Positions 35,611 to 48,779 are shown, counted from the stretch's first letter. The stretch: DNA of 64,000 nt from Bettongia penicillata ogilbyi (GCA_023548195.1 JAJHZJ010000271.1:1214566-1278565), one strand, 5' to 3'. Program-made: numbers and translations. The notes: generated by a model not told the origin, from the sequence alone.

Positions 35611-36629
35611 TTAGGGTAAGATGGCATCCCCCCAAATTTAATATAATTTTTAGTTATAGTCACAGAGTCATAGTGTGTGAAAGAAGATGATAGTCGAGTG
35701 CATCTTGTTCTAGTTAACTTCTTCCAGGGATACTGCCTTTTCTTTTAGATGTCTCATTTTAGGTTGAACATTACAAAACTAGATAGTATACTACCAAGAT
35801 TAACCACAATGATAAGAGAATTGGAGATCATGAGTTATAGGGGTAACTGTCCAAGAAGTGACTTTCTGAAACAAACCAAAAAACTAAAATGACAAAGTTC
35901 TAAATTTAATCTGTATCAATATTTTCTCCATCTTTCTTACATTTAGACAATCAACAAAATAATAAATCAAGCCTTACTTATAGCATTTCCCAATTTTTGG
36001 TGCCTAAATACTGACATGGATAATTTAACCAACAATTCTTATGAGGTCATTTGAGTTGACTCCATGGCACTTCAACCCATATCAGGATGGGTTGAAGCAA
36101 TTGATATTTCCTTTTTTGTGACATTAACTAGATTACCTTTAGCTGTAACTTTTTGTGTACATGTATTATCTTCCCAATGAGGTTATCAGCTCTTTAATAT
36201 CAGAGAATGTCAAATTAATATCTCATCATAAACAGCTAGAACAATATTTTGCATATAATAGATGCTTGATAAATACACATTGAAGAAATAGATGAGTGAT
36301 AAATGAATCAGTGAATGAGTGGATGAATGAAGATTTTATTTACTAAGAATTTCATTGAATCATTTGTAAGATCTCTGTATAATTCATATAGTTATTAGTT
36401 ATCTGTAATAATAATATAGACTGCAGCTAGAAACATATCAAGGTCACTTTTGACCTATACTTACCATATCGGTCCACTGATAAATGATGAACTTACTACA
36501 AAACATCCAAGAAATTTCATGCATGTATATATGTATGTGTGTATGTGTGTACAGATGTGTATGTACAGTGCATTTAGTAAAATAAAACAAAAATAGGAGC
36601 TTTCAAGTTAAAAGAGTGCATCCTTCACA

Positions 36630-37010
36630 TCCGCTTACCTTGTATTTTCTTGTGCAATTGCCCCTGCCTTAAATGCATTGCCTCCTCTTTTCCAATGATT
36701 GAAATAATATTCATGATCTAATACACATTTTAAATCCCTCCTCTTTCAAGAGTCCTCTAACACTAGCCTAATGCTACCAGTCCTAATTTTGTTATCCTGC
36801 AGTACTTCCCAAGATCACTAATTTGACATTTGACGTTCTGTGATGTGCAATAAATGACTCGTTATTCCCTGCGTGTGCATCACTTCCAGAAGGCTGCAAC
36901 ACCTTCCTCCATACAGATTGTCTCCTATTTGTCTTTTAATCGACCACAGTATTAGCATGGTACCTGCCCCCTCAAAAAATACTCAAGGAATTCTTGACAG
37001 GTTTTTTTGA
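36630..37010 (+). mobile_element. L2 LINE 3' region
   Basis: ttaaatgcattgcctcctct, cacattttaaatccctcctc, tttcaagagtcctctaacac and a 3' end with gtattagcatggtacctgcc are in L2 order. Confidence 0.6.
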
Positions 37011-38314
37011 ATTGATATTTCACAGTTGATGTCATAGTAAGCTTCTTGAATACAGCAGTTCCTTGCCTTTATCTTCATATCCTCAGTGACGCTCATGCAG
37101 TCTGGCACATTGCCGTCATTTAATAAATTCATGTGGATTGTTGATTGTTTGGAGTGAAGGCTGAGGAGGTGGAAAGAACTCTCTACATTTTTTCTTTGCC
37201 TCCCATCCTGTCCCTCCACCCTACTCTTCTCATCCTTCCCAGCCTCCCCCAACTCTAATTACTGGTTCTTAAACACTGCCAAACAGTGCAATAAGTAGGT
37301 ATGAGGGCGAGTAAAACAACCCAGGTATTGCTCCCTTGGAAGAAAATAGTGGTCTATTGGGAAACTGGTAGTCCAGGCACAGGGAAATAATGACCTACTT
37401 GGTCCATTGCTCTACAGGGAGGAGATTGTTAACCTAATAGCTCCCAGCTGCCAGTCCTTCACAGTAAAAGTAAAATGGGGGAGAGATTCAATTGTCTGGA
37501 AAATTTCTGACAAATATGCCAAAATTTCCTAGGTAATTGAAAGGAAGAGGGGGTAAATCTATTTTTTAGCTTAAATTGGCCAAATAATGACCATAGTTTT
37601 CCACTTCATTTTCCCAGTGGATGCCTGTCCAGGTAGAGATTTGCAGTCAAAAATCCATGAGATTATTGTCATGCAGTTTTTCTACTTGGGGTCATAGCAC
37701 CTGAGAACAGCTGCTTTTTCTGTTCAAGAGAAGACAGTCCTCAGACTAAGGCAGTCTGCACTTAGTGTGGAACCTGAAGCCCAGAGGGAGTCAGCAAATA
37801 TTAACCAGCAGAAATGGAACATTGCCTCCTGCCTCAGAACATTTTCCAGGTAATGAATCATTCATATGCCAAACTAATATTTCATAACTTCTGTCAGCTG
37901 CATATGCTTAGATTGGGGCATAGGCCTATTCATAAGTGGATATTAATGTGAAGTTGAACTTAGTCTAAATAAAGCTTTAAATTTAGTTTCTGATTTTGTC
38001 AGTGGTCTAATAATGGATGTTGGTACTTAAGCTAGGTTTCCCTAAAAGTATCAATTATACAGACCAATAGGACTGCCCTCCAAAATAATGAGAACTGTCC
38101 TTCTCACACATTCAGGTGCCTTCCCTCCTTCCAAAGCTAACTCAAAAATAATAATTTCCTGTAGCAAGTCACAATGATTAATACCCCCCTTTATCTTGCG
38201 TCTTCCTCTCTGTATCTGTATTCTATTTTCAGTAGAAGGAAATATATGCATGGTGTTTCAAAAGTGTTAGTACTGTTTTTAGCTATTTAAGCTTAAAATG
38301 GTACAAAGATTTTT
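37011..38314. other. Repeat-poor stretch
   Basis: No repeat signature between about 37260 and 38240. CAGCTG and CATATG E-boxes lie together at 37896-37907. No coding signal. Confidence 0.4.
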
Positions 38315-38356
38315 GGGATATGTGTGTGTGTGTGCATGTGTGTGTGTGTATGTGTG
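38315..38356 (+). repeat. TG microsatellite, short
   Basis: About 20 TG-like units with CA and TA interruptions. Confidence 0.9.
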
Positions 38357-38549
38357 AATAACTTACACTTGCATATATATTACCTTGCAGGTATCCTTAA
38401 ATATTTCTGACATTATGTGATGCCTCTTTATCCATTTTCAAAGTTCTTTGAGAAAAGATATGTTTCTTCTCATTTATATCTCTTCTAGTTGCCTTGGCAC
38501 AAGTCTTTGTGTCTGCTACTGCTTGCAAGAATAGCTATTCTTTTTGTTT

Positions 38550-39560
38550 TAAAATTTATTTATTTATTTTTAGTTTTCAACATTCACTTCCATGGGCTTT
38601 TGAGTTTTCAATTTTCTACCCCTCTCTCCCTTCACTCCTACCCAAAACAGTGTGCAATCTGATATAGGCTCTACATATACATTCACATTAAATGGATTTT
38701 CAAATTAGTCTTGTAAAAAAGTATTAGAATCAATGAGAGGAATCAGAAGAAAGAAGAAATAAAACAACAAAAGAAAAAAAGAGAGCAAATGGCATGCTTC
38801 AATCTGCTTTCAGATGCCATAGTTCTTTCTCTGGCTGTGTACAGCATTTTCCATAATGAATGAGCCTTTTGGATTTGTCCAATTTTGTTGGACCTTTGTA
38901 TTGTTGAGAAGAGTCAAGTCTAGGAAAGTCATCACACAATGTGTCTGTTAGAGTGTACACTGTACTGAACACTGTGTACAGTGTTCTCCTGGTTCTGCTC
39001 ACTTCACTCAACATCAGTTAATATACATTTTTCCTGATTTTTCTGAAGTTCTTCTACTCATCATTTCTTATAGCGTAATATTATTCCATTACGTACATAT
39101 GACACAACTTGTCCAGCCATTCCCCATTTGATGGGTATCCTCTCAACTTCCAATTCCTGGGCACCAAAAAAAATAGCTGCCATAAATATTTTTGTACACG
39201 TGGATCCTTTCCCCTTATTTATAGTGTCTTTGGCGTACAGACATAGAAGTGGTACTGCTGGTTCAAAGGGTATGCACATTTTTATAGCTCTTCTGACATA
39301 GTTCCAAACTGCTCTCCAGAATGGTTGGATCAGTTCACCAGCAATGCATCAGTGTTTCAAGTTTCCTACTTCTTCTCTAACATTTATCATTTTCCTGTTT
39401 TGTCATGTCAGCCAATTTGATAGGTGTAATGTGGTACCTCAGAATTATTTTGATTTGCATCTCTCTCATCAACAGTGATTTAGAAGATATTTATTCGTAT
39501 GACTATAGATAACTTTAATTTCTTCATCTGAAAATGGCCTAAGAACAGCTATATTCTTAT
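38550..39560 (-). mobile_element. L1 3' end (ORF2 C-terminus and 3' UTR), antisense
   Basis: 5'-truncated copy of about 1 kb. The A-tail end is at 38550-38570, then the 3' UTR, then ORF2 C-terminus. Minus-strand frame 39279-39061 shows CIPFEPAVPLL, YAKDTINKGKG and CTKIFMAAIFF, matching ORF2p as at 1401-1727. It is the cleanest L1 3' end here and useful for aligning the others. Confidence 0.88.
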
Positions 39561-40107
39561 AAATTAAGTAAAAGCCTTCTGTGGAAGTAAAAGTCTGTTG
39601 TGGAAACAAAAGTCTGCTGTAGGAATATGTCCAGTTGAATATCTAGCAGTTGCAAAGGGTGAACTCATGAAGCTGTCTATTGAGGGTACCATAGCATCTC
39701 CTGATGCTGAACTTCATTCACACTACAATTATGCCACTGTTTTTCTAATATTCACTATCTAGATTTATTAAAGCCATCCCCTCCCGCCTTGTCATGGAGG
39801 GTGGGTTACCTGAATCCTCAGTGGACTATTCTAGCTCTGGTAGATCTAAGCCAGATATATAAATAAGGTCCTATGATGGACTCTGTGGCTATCAACTCAA
39901 TACCATCCTAGTTGAGAACTATTTCCCTTCCTATCCTACCTCCATGTAAACATTTGCAAAGACCTGTCAATTCTTCCTTGTATCTTTGTCCTATCCCCTC
40001 TACTCACACACCCATATCACTAATTCAGTGTATATTATTTAAGAAAATAATAGAAACTGTTAAACATGTAATTGTAGCCTGTAAAAATTAACAGCTACTG
40101 ATACTCC

Positions 40108-40162
<55 letters not shown>
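40108..40162 (+). repeat. TG microsatellite
   Basis: About 26 uninterrupted TG units after CTCTG. Confidence 0.96.
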
Positions 40163-40163
<1 letters not shown>

Positions 40164-40292
40164 TATTGGGTTAAGGGAGGGAGGCTTTGCTCAAGATCCC
40201 AATGAACAACAATTTCTATGATTTCATTAAATTAACTGGGGGAAAATAAGTGACTGACAACAGAGGCAATGAATTATTATAAAACTTAAGGA

Positions 40293-40317
40293 AGTATATA
40301 TATGTATCAACACACAC

Positions 40318-40381
<64 letters not shown>

Positions 40382-40382
40382 T
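40293..40382 (+). repeat. TA then TG compound microsatellite
   Basis: TATATG variants and a CA patch, then pure TA (40326-40349), then pure TG (40350-40380). Confidence 0.94.
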
Positions 40383-41004
40383 TTTGTCTTAGAGTCTTTT
40401 TTATTAGGATTCATTCAGCCTAGTAGGGACAAGACATAGAAATTTCAATATAGTTAGTCAAGCAACAAGACTGCAGGAGATTTGCAAGTTAAAAGAGAGA
40501 TCTAGTTGCTGGCAGTTGAGGGACAGAGAGTTAGAAATACAAGTAGAGTGCACGTGTGACCTGCCCTCTAGAGACACTGACATCCACTGATGTACTGCTA
40601 GTACAATTTGAGAGGAAATAGGACGTGTAGAAACTGGAGGAATGAGTTTATATGGCCTCAGGTATTTCATACATTTTTGCCTTTCTCCTCTTGTGTGTGA
40701 CAACAGTGTGATATGGCAGCCAAGAAGGTGAATGCCAACATAGACTTTTTTAAGAGAGGTGATATCAAAGACAAAGAAGGTAGGAATGCAGCTGTAGGTA
40801 GAACTTATCTAGGTTGAAAGGATTGTGGTATTGAGTTTAGGGAAGGAGGATCTCAGGGGGTGTATATAATATCTATTATTCTTTAATTATTTGAAGGAAT
40901 AATGAGTGTAAAATGCATTTTGCTTGATCTGTTTCATCCTAAGAGGCAAAAGTAGGAGAAATGGGAGAATAAATGGAAAGACATATTTTGGCTCAATGTG
41001 TCGG

Positions 41005-41630
<626 letters not shown>

Positions 41631-41734
41631 TCAGTGAGAATCAGAACTTTCTAAAAGGGTGGGGAAATTCACAGCCTCTGGAAATAGTGGGTATCCTCCT
41701 AGTTCAGCTTTCTAGCCAAGGCTAGATTACAACT

Positions 41735-41828
41735 TCATGATATAGAGGAGATTTTTTTGGACAATTATAAATTGGACTAGATGTACTCTAAGGTTTTTTC
41801 CAACACAAGGTATTATATGATTCAGACT
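41735..41828 (+). mobile_element. 3' tail of a CR1/L3 LINE or its SINE
   Basis: ataaattggactagatgtac, ctaaggttttttccaacac, attatatgattcagactct resembles the ttggactagatg..aaggtcccttccaact..tatgattc end shared by CR1/L3 and some MIR-like SINEs. Confidence 0.45.
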
Positions 41829-42855
41829 CTCTGATGCTGAGAAAATTCTGTGTGGGGGGACATGGGACCAACACTGAAATTTCTTTACAGACAAATATAC
41901 ATTTTTAAAAATGTCATGGTAACAAAAATATTATTAATAGAAGTATGTCTATGATGTTTTGATAAAGAAAATTGGCCCATCAAAATAAAAGATGAACTTT
42001 CATGAAAATGAGGACTTTCTTCCCCCTCTTAATTGTGGAGCTGATTTTAGGTTATTGTACTGAATTCACAAGAGATCAGTTAAGAGCACAAGCCCAAAGT
42101 ACTGGAGAGTTGTATCCATTTTATTAGTGGATACCATAAATGAAAGTGCATGCTGAACCTGTGTACACTCATAATTATATCTTTAGTATAGTACAAATGA
42201 CCCATGTCCCTTTATTAAAAGAGATTGATAGTTTAAATATAAAATGAAATTGAAGTGTAATATGTATCAGGAGGAAGAAACCTAAGAACTTGAGACAGAG
42301 CTTTACAATTTAGAGATTGAAAGTATGGTAAATAAGTACCTCTCTGAGCCTTTTAAATAGTATTTGAGCTGAGTTAAGTTTATGAGTTAGCTATAAAATT
42401 ATAATTTGTTTCAAAAGAGGAAACCTCATTTAGTAGCACTCAACAAACTAATGTAGTGACCCTAAATCCCAACCTGACTATTTAGTTATTATAACACACC
42501 ACTATAAAGCCTATTAACAGAACTAATTAAGGCGCCAACCAACTATTCGAACTTAAATAACCTTACAGTCACTCTTTTTATGGCACTTTAAACCATTCTG
42601 CTTAACGCACGGGGGCCATAGACAAAGGAATTGGGTATTTCGGGGTCTTGGTAACACAAAGCCGTTTGGCAAGAATTCCCAGTTCCTGTACTGTTCACTT
42701 GCCATACTGGGAGAGACTCCGAGATACCCTTAGGAAAGAAAGCAGCAGCAGTGGAGATTGTGTTTACATAGGGCATTTAGAAATGGAGTTGGTGAGTAAC
42801 ATCTGGGTAGAGAGTGCAGAGGAAACATGGGCCATTAAAATTACCTTTTAAAAAT

Positions 42856-42857
<2 letters not shown>
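41829..42857. other. Unclassified stretch with a CpG-retaining patch
   Basis: 42530-42730 has more CpG than its surroundings (ggcgcc, acgcacggggg, ttcgggg, gccgtt, ctccgag). No exon or promoter could be confirmed. Confidence 0.4.

Positions 42858-42896
<39 letters not shown>
42858..42896 (+). repeat. TG microsatellite
   Basis: About 19 pure TG units. Confidence 0.96.
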
Positions 42897-43069
42897 TTTA
42901 AATATCTGGACCTATACATCAAATTACCTAAGCAACTGCTACATTTTGACAGCAGTTTTCATGCTGTGTAGATTCAGTTTTACTAAAGGTATGCTACATT
43001 TCAGCAATCTGCAATGCTATTGGAGTCCCAGATCTTCAGCTAGGAATTAAGCAATACAAATAATTACAG

Positions 43070-43158
43070 CTTGCATTTTCAAATCATATTATGATTACGA
43101 AGCGCTTTTATACACAGTGCCTCATTTAATCTTCTCAACAATCTTTGCACCATATTCC
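43070..43158 (-). mobile_element. MIR fragment
   Basis: cattttcaaatcatattatg, gcgcttttatacacagtgcc, tcatttaatcttctcaaca: antisense MIR end. Confidence 0.55.
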
Positions 43159-43171
43159 TTTGCACACCTCT

Positions 43172-43352
43172 CATATATATGTTATATATTATATATATAC
43201 AATATACACTATATATTATAGTATATATACATTCATAATATATTATATACACACTATATATTATAGTATATATGCATTCATAGTATATGAATATATATAG
43301 TATAGAATATATGCATATAGTATGTATAGTATATATATATGTATACTATGAA
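43172..43352 (+). repeat. AT-rich palindromic repeat with 45-bp tandem unit
   Basis: acactatatattatag..cattcata occurs at 43206-43238 and 43251-43283 (45-bp period). ACTATATATTATAGT is a perfect inverted repeat with six-base arms around TAT. A rough inverted copy lies at 43320-43352. Confidence 0.75.
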
Positions 43353-43364
43353 TGTCTTTAAAAT

Positions 43365-43500
43365 TATCTGGATATTTATTGTATTTCCCTAGTAAAGTAT
43401 AAACTCTTTGAAGACAAGTACTATACCCTCCCTAACCTCTTCATCTGTCCCAGTGCTAATCATAATGATTTGCACAGAATAGTTGTTTAACGTCAAATAT
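43365..43500 (+). mobile_element. L2 3'-end fragment
   Basis: aaactctttgaagacaagta, tctgtcccagtgctaatc, tgatttgcacagaatagttg are in L2 3'-end order. Confidence 0.55.
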
Positions 43501-44734
43501 TAAAAACATTTTTGAATAAATTGAACAGCCTGTGAAGTACTTATTGCCAACATGGTTATCTCAGTTTTAGAGTCAGAGGCTTATAAATGTTGTCACACAT
43601 CCAAGATCAAACTATTAATTAGAGATACAGCTACTTTTGAGGATTCAAGGATGGTTATATTACTTTACACTGGCTCATTTATACTAACAAATATGGAAAG
43701 AAAATGGCCAGGCATAACATTAGACTTCAGGAGCTACTTACCATGTAGGTAAATTTGTACACAGCAGGCCTAGAAAATGCAAAATTAAACAATGCAGAAA
43801 CAGAAATCTTGTTATTTCAGATTCATGTAAACAAGTCATGTTCCCTCCCATAGAAGACTTAATTCTTCATTTAAAATAAAAGTAGGCAAGGAGAGGAAAG
43901 AAGAGATGTTCTTTTCTATCATTCTCCTGTACTTGCTTATATTAGGTTTAATTTTTCTTTTCCTTTAATGGCTAAGTATTTGGTTTGGATGGTTGTACGT
44001 ATATTAAACACAGTGGTATAATATTTGCCAGATGTTTCCTTGCATTCTCATGAAAATTTTCAAAATGAAGACAATCATTATCAAAATCCAATTCCTCATG
44101 GTGTTATCAAAGTAATCCTGGTTTCTCAAAGGAGAATAAATCCAGAAGCTTTTAACATGCTGGAATATCTTTGAGTATACTCCTGGTGGCAAGCTGAGTC
44201 TATTTCCCAACGTATGAATAAAAAGCCTTAACATCAATATCTTGGATGCCAGATGACACAGTCTTTGGCCCCAGCGATCCATGATAGAGTGCTTGTTTTT
44301 AAAAATGGCATTGTGTTATGCACAGCCCCTTTTTGCTTTTGCTTTGACTGTGACAATGTTAGAAACAGACAGAATATTCAAAGAATCACTTGTTACTAAA
44401 TTGGGATTCTTTTCTGAATCACCTATTTTGCTATCATCAGAAAATCAACATATAATAGGAAATTGGAAGAGTTAAAATGAGAAGGTATGCTATGAATATA
44501 AAATTATTTTAGACTGTCCTATTTAAATAAGATATTGACACTGAAATTGTGAAATTGATACAAGAATGGACAAATACTTAGTCTATCATCATTTTCCAAA
44601 AAAAATTTAACAAATATAAATTAATCAACATAAAGAGGAGGGCAAAAACATCTAAATACTCAGGATACACATGCTCTCCTTGACAAGCATAGTGATATGT
44701 AAACCAAGGGTAGAACCATTTTAGAGTATGAAGG
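43501..44734. other. No gene or repeat recognised
   Basis: Repeat-poor. Frames at 44004-44282 (-) and 44281-44475 (+) have no recognisable motif. Confidence 0.4.
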
Positions 44735-44885
44735 ATATTACATATACTATAGTAAACTCACCCTGTAAGGTAGGTAGTATAGGGTAGTATAGTATTATCT
44801 ACTTTTCAGAGATAAGGAAACTTATGCACTCCTTATAAATGGGAGAAACAAGACGTAAATCAAACCATGCTTACTCCTAGTTGTA
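44735..44885 (-). mobile_element. MIR fragment
   Basis: aactcaccctgtaaggtagg, tctacttttcagagataagg, aaacttatgcactcc: antisense MIR. Confidence 0.6.
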
Positions 44886-45784
44886 CCTTCTTTTCACAAC
44901 TAAATAGTTATTTGGATGCTTTGGAGTCATACTACAAGTTACTTTCTATACCTGTCACAGATATATCAAGAGATCCATGAAATTAGATATACAGCACTAC
45001 ATTTTAGATGGTTATTATTTCATATTTAGAAAACAAGCAAACAAACAAACATGCACTGAGAGACCAAAAGAAATTAGACTAAAAGTCCAGGGGGAAAAAG
45101 AAGTGGCTGTAGTGGGAATACTACTAGCAGCTGCTGTGGGAGGTGTAAGATTAATAACACCTGCACGCAGTGGGGTGCTAACACAGGTTCTTGGGAAGAC
45201 AGCTTCAAAGGGTTGGGAATCTTACTTTAATTAAACAATGAAAAAGACATGTAAGTAGAGAGAAGTGAGTATCCAAGAAAGAATCTAATAGACAAGGCTC
45301 CAACTGTCTGAGAAAGTAATAGATACATCATCAGCAGACCAGGGATTACCAACATCTGGGTTTACAAAGCTGGGTGTGTGGGGGGGGGAGGGGGTGTGTG
45401 TGCTTAATTGTGGCTACCCAGAATCTCAACTGGCCATATCACAAATAAATATTCTTCCCATGAGTGAGCTCCCAAGAAAATACCAACTTCTCAGTATATA
45501 TAGTTTTCAACTAATAGGCTCAGAGTCAGAAGGCATCACAACCCACATAATGCAGCACCTAATTGGCTCTGTCTCAAAAAGTATGAAAAACCTATTTGAT
45601 GCAGCATGGACTGTATCACAGCTGTGAGCTGGCTGAAATTCGAAGCAGTAAGACATCTGTGATTGGAATACCTGTGTACCTTTAGACTTGGGAACATAGC
45701 CCCTATTCCAAGGAAAAAAGGGACCACATTGGTCACATAAGCCTGTAAATGAACAGGGAAGATCTTATATTCCCTTAACCCTTC
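44886..45784. other. Unclassified; G-run and possible repeat
   Basis: An 85-codon plus frame (44977-45234) ends with an Ala/Gly/Leu-rich part but has no known motif. A G-rich run is at 45372-45394. A TATATATAG lies at 45496. The block could be an old LTR or unknown repeat. Confidence 0.35.
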
Positions 45785-46015
45785 AGTGGTTCAGTCGATA
45801 GAGCACTGGGCCTGGAGTAAGGAAGACCTGAGTTTAAATCTGGCTTCAGCACTTGTTAGTAGGGTAACCTAAGCAAGTTAAGCAAGTCATTTAACTTCTG
45901 TTTGCATTAAGCCCCTGGAGAAGAAAATGACAAACCAGTCCAGTATCTTTGCCAAGAAAACCCTATGGACAGCATTGGCATGCTGTGATCCAAAGGCACC
46001 ACTGAATAACAACAG
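45785..46015 (+). mobile_element. MAR1-like SINE with RTE-type tail
   Basis: Head agtggttcagtcgatagagc, cctggagtaaggaagacctg, agtttaaatctggcttcag; tail ctggagaagaaaatgacaaa, ccagtccagtatctttgcc, aagaaaaccct, then actgaataacaacagg. The head has an internal aagcaagttaagcaagtc duplication. Confidence 0.86.
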
Positions 46016-46144
46016 GGGGAAAAGTCACTGTGCAGGCAAACATACATGCGCAAAGGAATACTTCTGCACCTATTTGGCATTCAATAGTTTCTTTAACTTG
46101 GAAGTTTATGAGAAAGAAGGTATTATAATGTTTGCTGCAGGTTG

Positions 46145-46309
46145 ATAACTATTTGTGTTATTCATTCAAATAAGCATATCAAACACTGCTATATGGCAGG
46201 CAATGTGAAAAGCATGAAGAGTACAAAGATAGATGTTAAATCCTCCTACCCTCAAGGAATTTACACTCTAATAGTGAGAAATGTAAGCCTGTCTCCAGAT
46301 GTGTGTGTT

Positions 46310-46352
<43 letters not shown>

Positions 46353-46745
46353 AACAATTAAAACTGCATTCATGAGAGAGAACACTGATAACTGAGAGAA
46401 TCAGGAAAAGTTCCATTTATAAGATGATACTTAAGTTGAATTTCAAAGGAAACAAGGGATTCTTCATATGAAATGAAGGTGAGGAGGGCATGTATTCCAG
46501 TCATAGTAGAGAGTTAACCATGCCAAAGCACAAGGAACAGAGGGAGGAGAGAGACAGAGAGACAGAGAAAGAGTGAGAGACATGTGGAGAAAAGAAAAGA
46601 CTAGTTTGTCTGAACTGGGTTATATGAAGAGAAAAACATTATATAATGAATCTGGAGAGGTTGAGTCCAGATTTGGAAAGATTTTAAATGCCAAACTGAG
46701 GAGTCTACTTTATACTGAATCTGTTTTCCCTTAGAAGAAGAAGGT
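46145..46745 (+). mobile_element. L2-related LINE 3' region with TA microsatellite
   Basis: tatatggcaggcaatgtgaa, ctcaaggaatttacactcta, taagatgatacttaagttga, gaggagggcatgtattccag, agattttaaatgccaaactg form the order typical of this repeat. A TA tract (46315-46348) sits inside. Confidence 0.65.
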
Positions 46746-47689
46746 TCCTTTTCAAACATCTTTCTCTGTAGCAATTGGAATGGTCTCCATTGGCACATGA
46801 AGGATTTCAGAAAATCCCAAGTGGCACCATGCAAGCAAACAATAGCTTTAATCAGGAGATCTTCTGAATGCTCCCAAATGCAGAGAATAAATGTTCTTCA
46901 GTATTTACGTAGTCCCTGTCTTTACGCTCAGCATTTACCAAAGACATGCCAAACAGATCATGTTCTGGCCACGGCGCAAAGCACTGACTTCTCTTGGAGA
47001 TACAAAAGAGCAAGTTGGGACAATTTTAGGTTTAAGTAACAAAGAGAAATTCCCCTGATATAAACACATAACTTTTAACAGGGAAAAAAAATATAGCACA
47101 CTATCACATGTGGGTTTTGCCTTACAACACCATGTGTTGCTACACCAGCACTCTCACCTTTTCTCAAAGAATCCTGCTAGAAATCCTGGAGATCGTCATG
47201 AAGTCACTGCTCTGTGGCCATTTTGATTTATAGAGGTACACAGAAAAGCATGCCTCATTGGAGCTTCCATTGGAAAAGTTACTCTGAGGCATCAGCATAA
47301 ACATCACCAGACTCATTTATTACATTAGCCCTTTCCAAAGAGTGAAGCCCAAGAGCTCTGCAATTGCCAGAGCTTAGAGCACTTTGAAATTAGTGCAAAC
47401 TGTCACAAAATTTGTCATTTATTTTCCTTAGTCTAAATTCCACAATTTGCTTCAGAGTTCCTGAGCTTGAGGGCTGAGTAAAATGAGACTGACAAAGAAA
47501 ATTCTCATTTGGTTGCCTTCTTGAGTGAGTTAAATGTAGGAAACCTAGAGAAAAGCATCTCCATGCCTTCCCCTTATGTTTTATTTTCTTATCTGTACGA
47601 GCTATAGCTCTGTGAAGTGCATCCAGATTGAATACAAGGCATGTGTCTTATTTGTAATAATTGAATTGGAGGAAGAAGCGGATCTCAGA
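46746..47689. other. Repeat-poor stretch, possible conserved noncoding DNA
   Basis: No recognisable repeat, no long frame and balanced composition over about 900 bp. Confidence 0.4.
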
Positions 47690-47872
47690 GCAAGAGCTTG
47701 AACAAGTAATTTATTTCCGAAAAATGTTTTCTTGTCTGTAAAGTGGGCATATCATGTCAGCCTTGGGTGCCTCATAGACCAATCAATTGTAAAGATCAAA
47801 TCAGACATGTGATATAAAGTGCTTATTAAGCGTTATACTGACATATATTATTATTGTTACTTGTTGGAAGAA
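47690..47872 (+). mobile_element. MIR-type SINE, 5'-truncated
   Basis: gagcttgaacaagtaattta, tcttgtctgtaaagtgggca, aaagtgcttattaagcgtta and an attattattg end. Confidence 0.65.
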
Positions 47873-47889
47873 ATGGAAATTGTTCAACC

Positions 47890-48000
47890 AAACAATAAAC
47901 ATCTGTTAAGTGCCCACTGTATGTGCCAGGTACTGTGCTAAGAACTGGAAGCATGAGGAAAATAAATAAGGTTCAGTGCCTTGCAAAGCACTAGAAAAGA
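47890..48000 (+). mobile_element. L2-related fragment
   Basis: aataaacatctgttaagtgc, ccactgtatgtgccaggtac, tgtgctaagaactggaagca, near consensus for this repeat; it follows the SINE directly. Confidence 0.65.
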
Positions 48001-48074
48001 GCCTTCAATTCCTTTCAATTCTCTTCACCAAGCATTTATTTTATACCTAATGTGTAACTGAATACAACAGTATC

Positions 48075-48460
48075 TACAGTCCCAGCTAAGCTTTCTATGA
48101 CATCCAGGCCACTTTCTTGCTAGCCTCTCTGTCATTGACTTTTTTGGGCTTCTAAATCTTACTGAATCTTATCTGACACCAGGAATGTCCTCCCATCCCC
48201 ATCTCAGGTTTTCATTCTGAAACAGTAATCAAATTAATACCACCATTTCCACTGGAGAAGTTAAATCATTCAGCTTTACTATCCATTAATCATCTCTGTG
48301 ATTTCCCAAGCCAAAACACTTCTCTAGGCTCCCATTTTCTTACACATGTAGTCTCCCTCTCCTATAATGTAAGCTTCTTGAGGGAAAGAATTGTCTCAGT
48401 TTTTCTATTTCTATTCCCAGCACTTTGTAAAGTACTTAGCATGTAATAAATATTTTTTTC
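48075..48460 (+). mobile_element. L2 LINE 3' region
   Basis: The 3' end is clear (aatgtaagcttcttgaggga, aagaattgtctcag, tattcccagcactttgtaa, agtacttagcatgtaataaa). The upstream part is degenerate. Confidence 0.62.
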
Positions 48461-48478
48461 TTTTTTGTTTCCTATATC

Positions 48479-48490
48479 CTTTCCTTCCTC

Positions 48491-48581
<91 letters not shown>

Positions 48582-48615
48582 TTTCTTTCTTTCTTTCCTT
48601 CCTTCCTTCCTTATT
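48479..48615 (+). repeat. TTTC microsatellite
   Basis: About 25 near-pure CTTT units (48492-48598), edged by TTCC units. Confidence 0.96.
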
Positions 48616-48779
48616 TTCCTTCTTTTTTTCTGTCTCTCATCACATTATACAGGGTTGTAGCAATATTAAAAAAAAAACAATACTACAAAAATGAAACCCT
48701 CCCTGCCCTCAAAAAGATTATATTCTTTACATTGACATTTATATTCCCCTGGATCATCTGTACATTCTGTCCTTAAACC

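Noticed and set aside
42455..42600. Possible nuclear mitochondrial insertion (cct-, aac-rich run)
   Set aside because: Composition looked mitochondrial, but no recognisable mitochondrial gene or tRNA could be read.
43172..43352. CRISPR-like array from regularly spaced repeats
   Set aside because: Only two copies, AT dinucleotide in nature, and the genome is mammalian.
44977..45234. 85-residue frame with Ala/Gly-rich end as a possible small membrane protein
   Set aside because: No motif or family recognised; the surrounding DNA looks like an old repeat.
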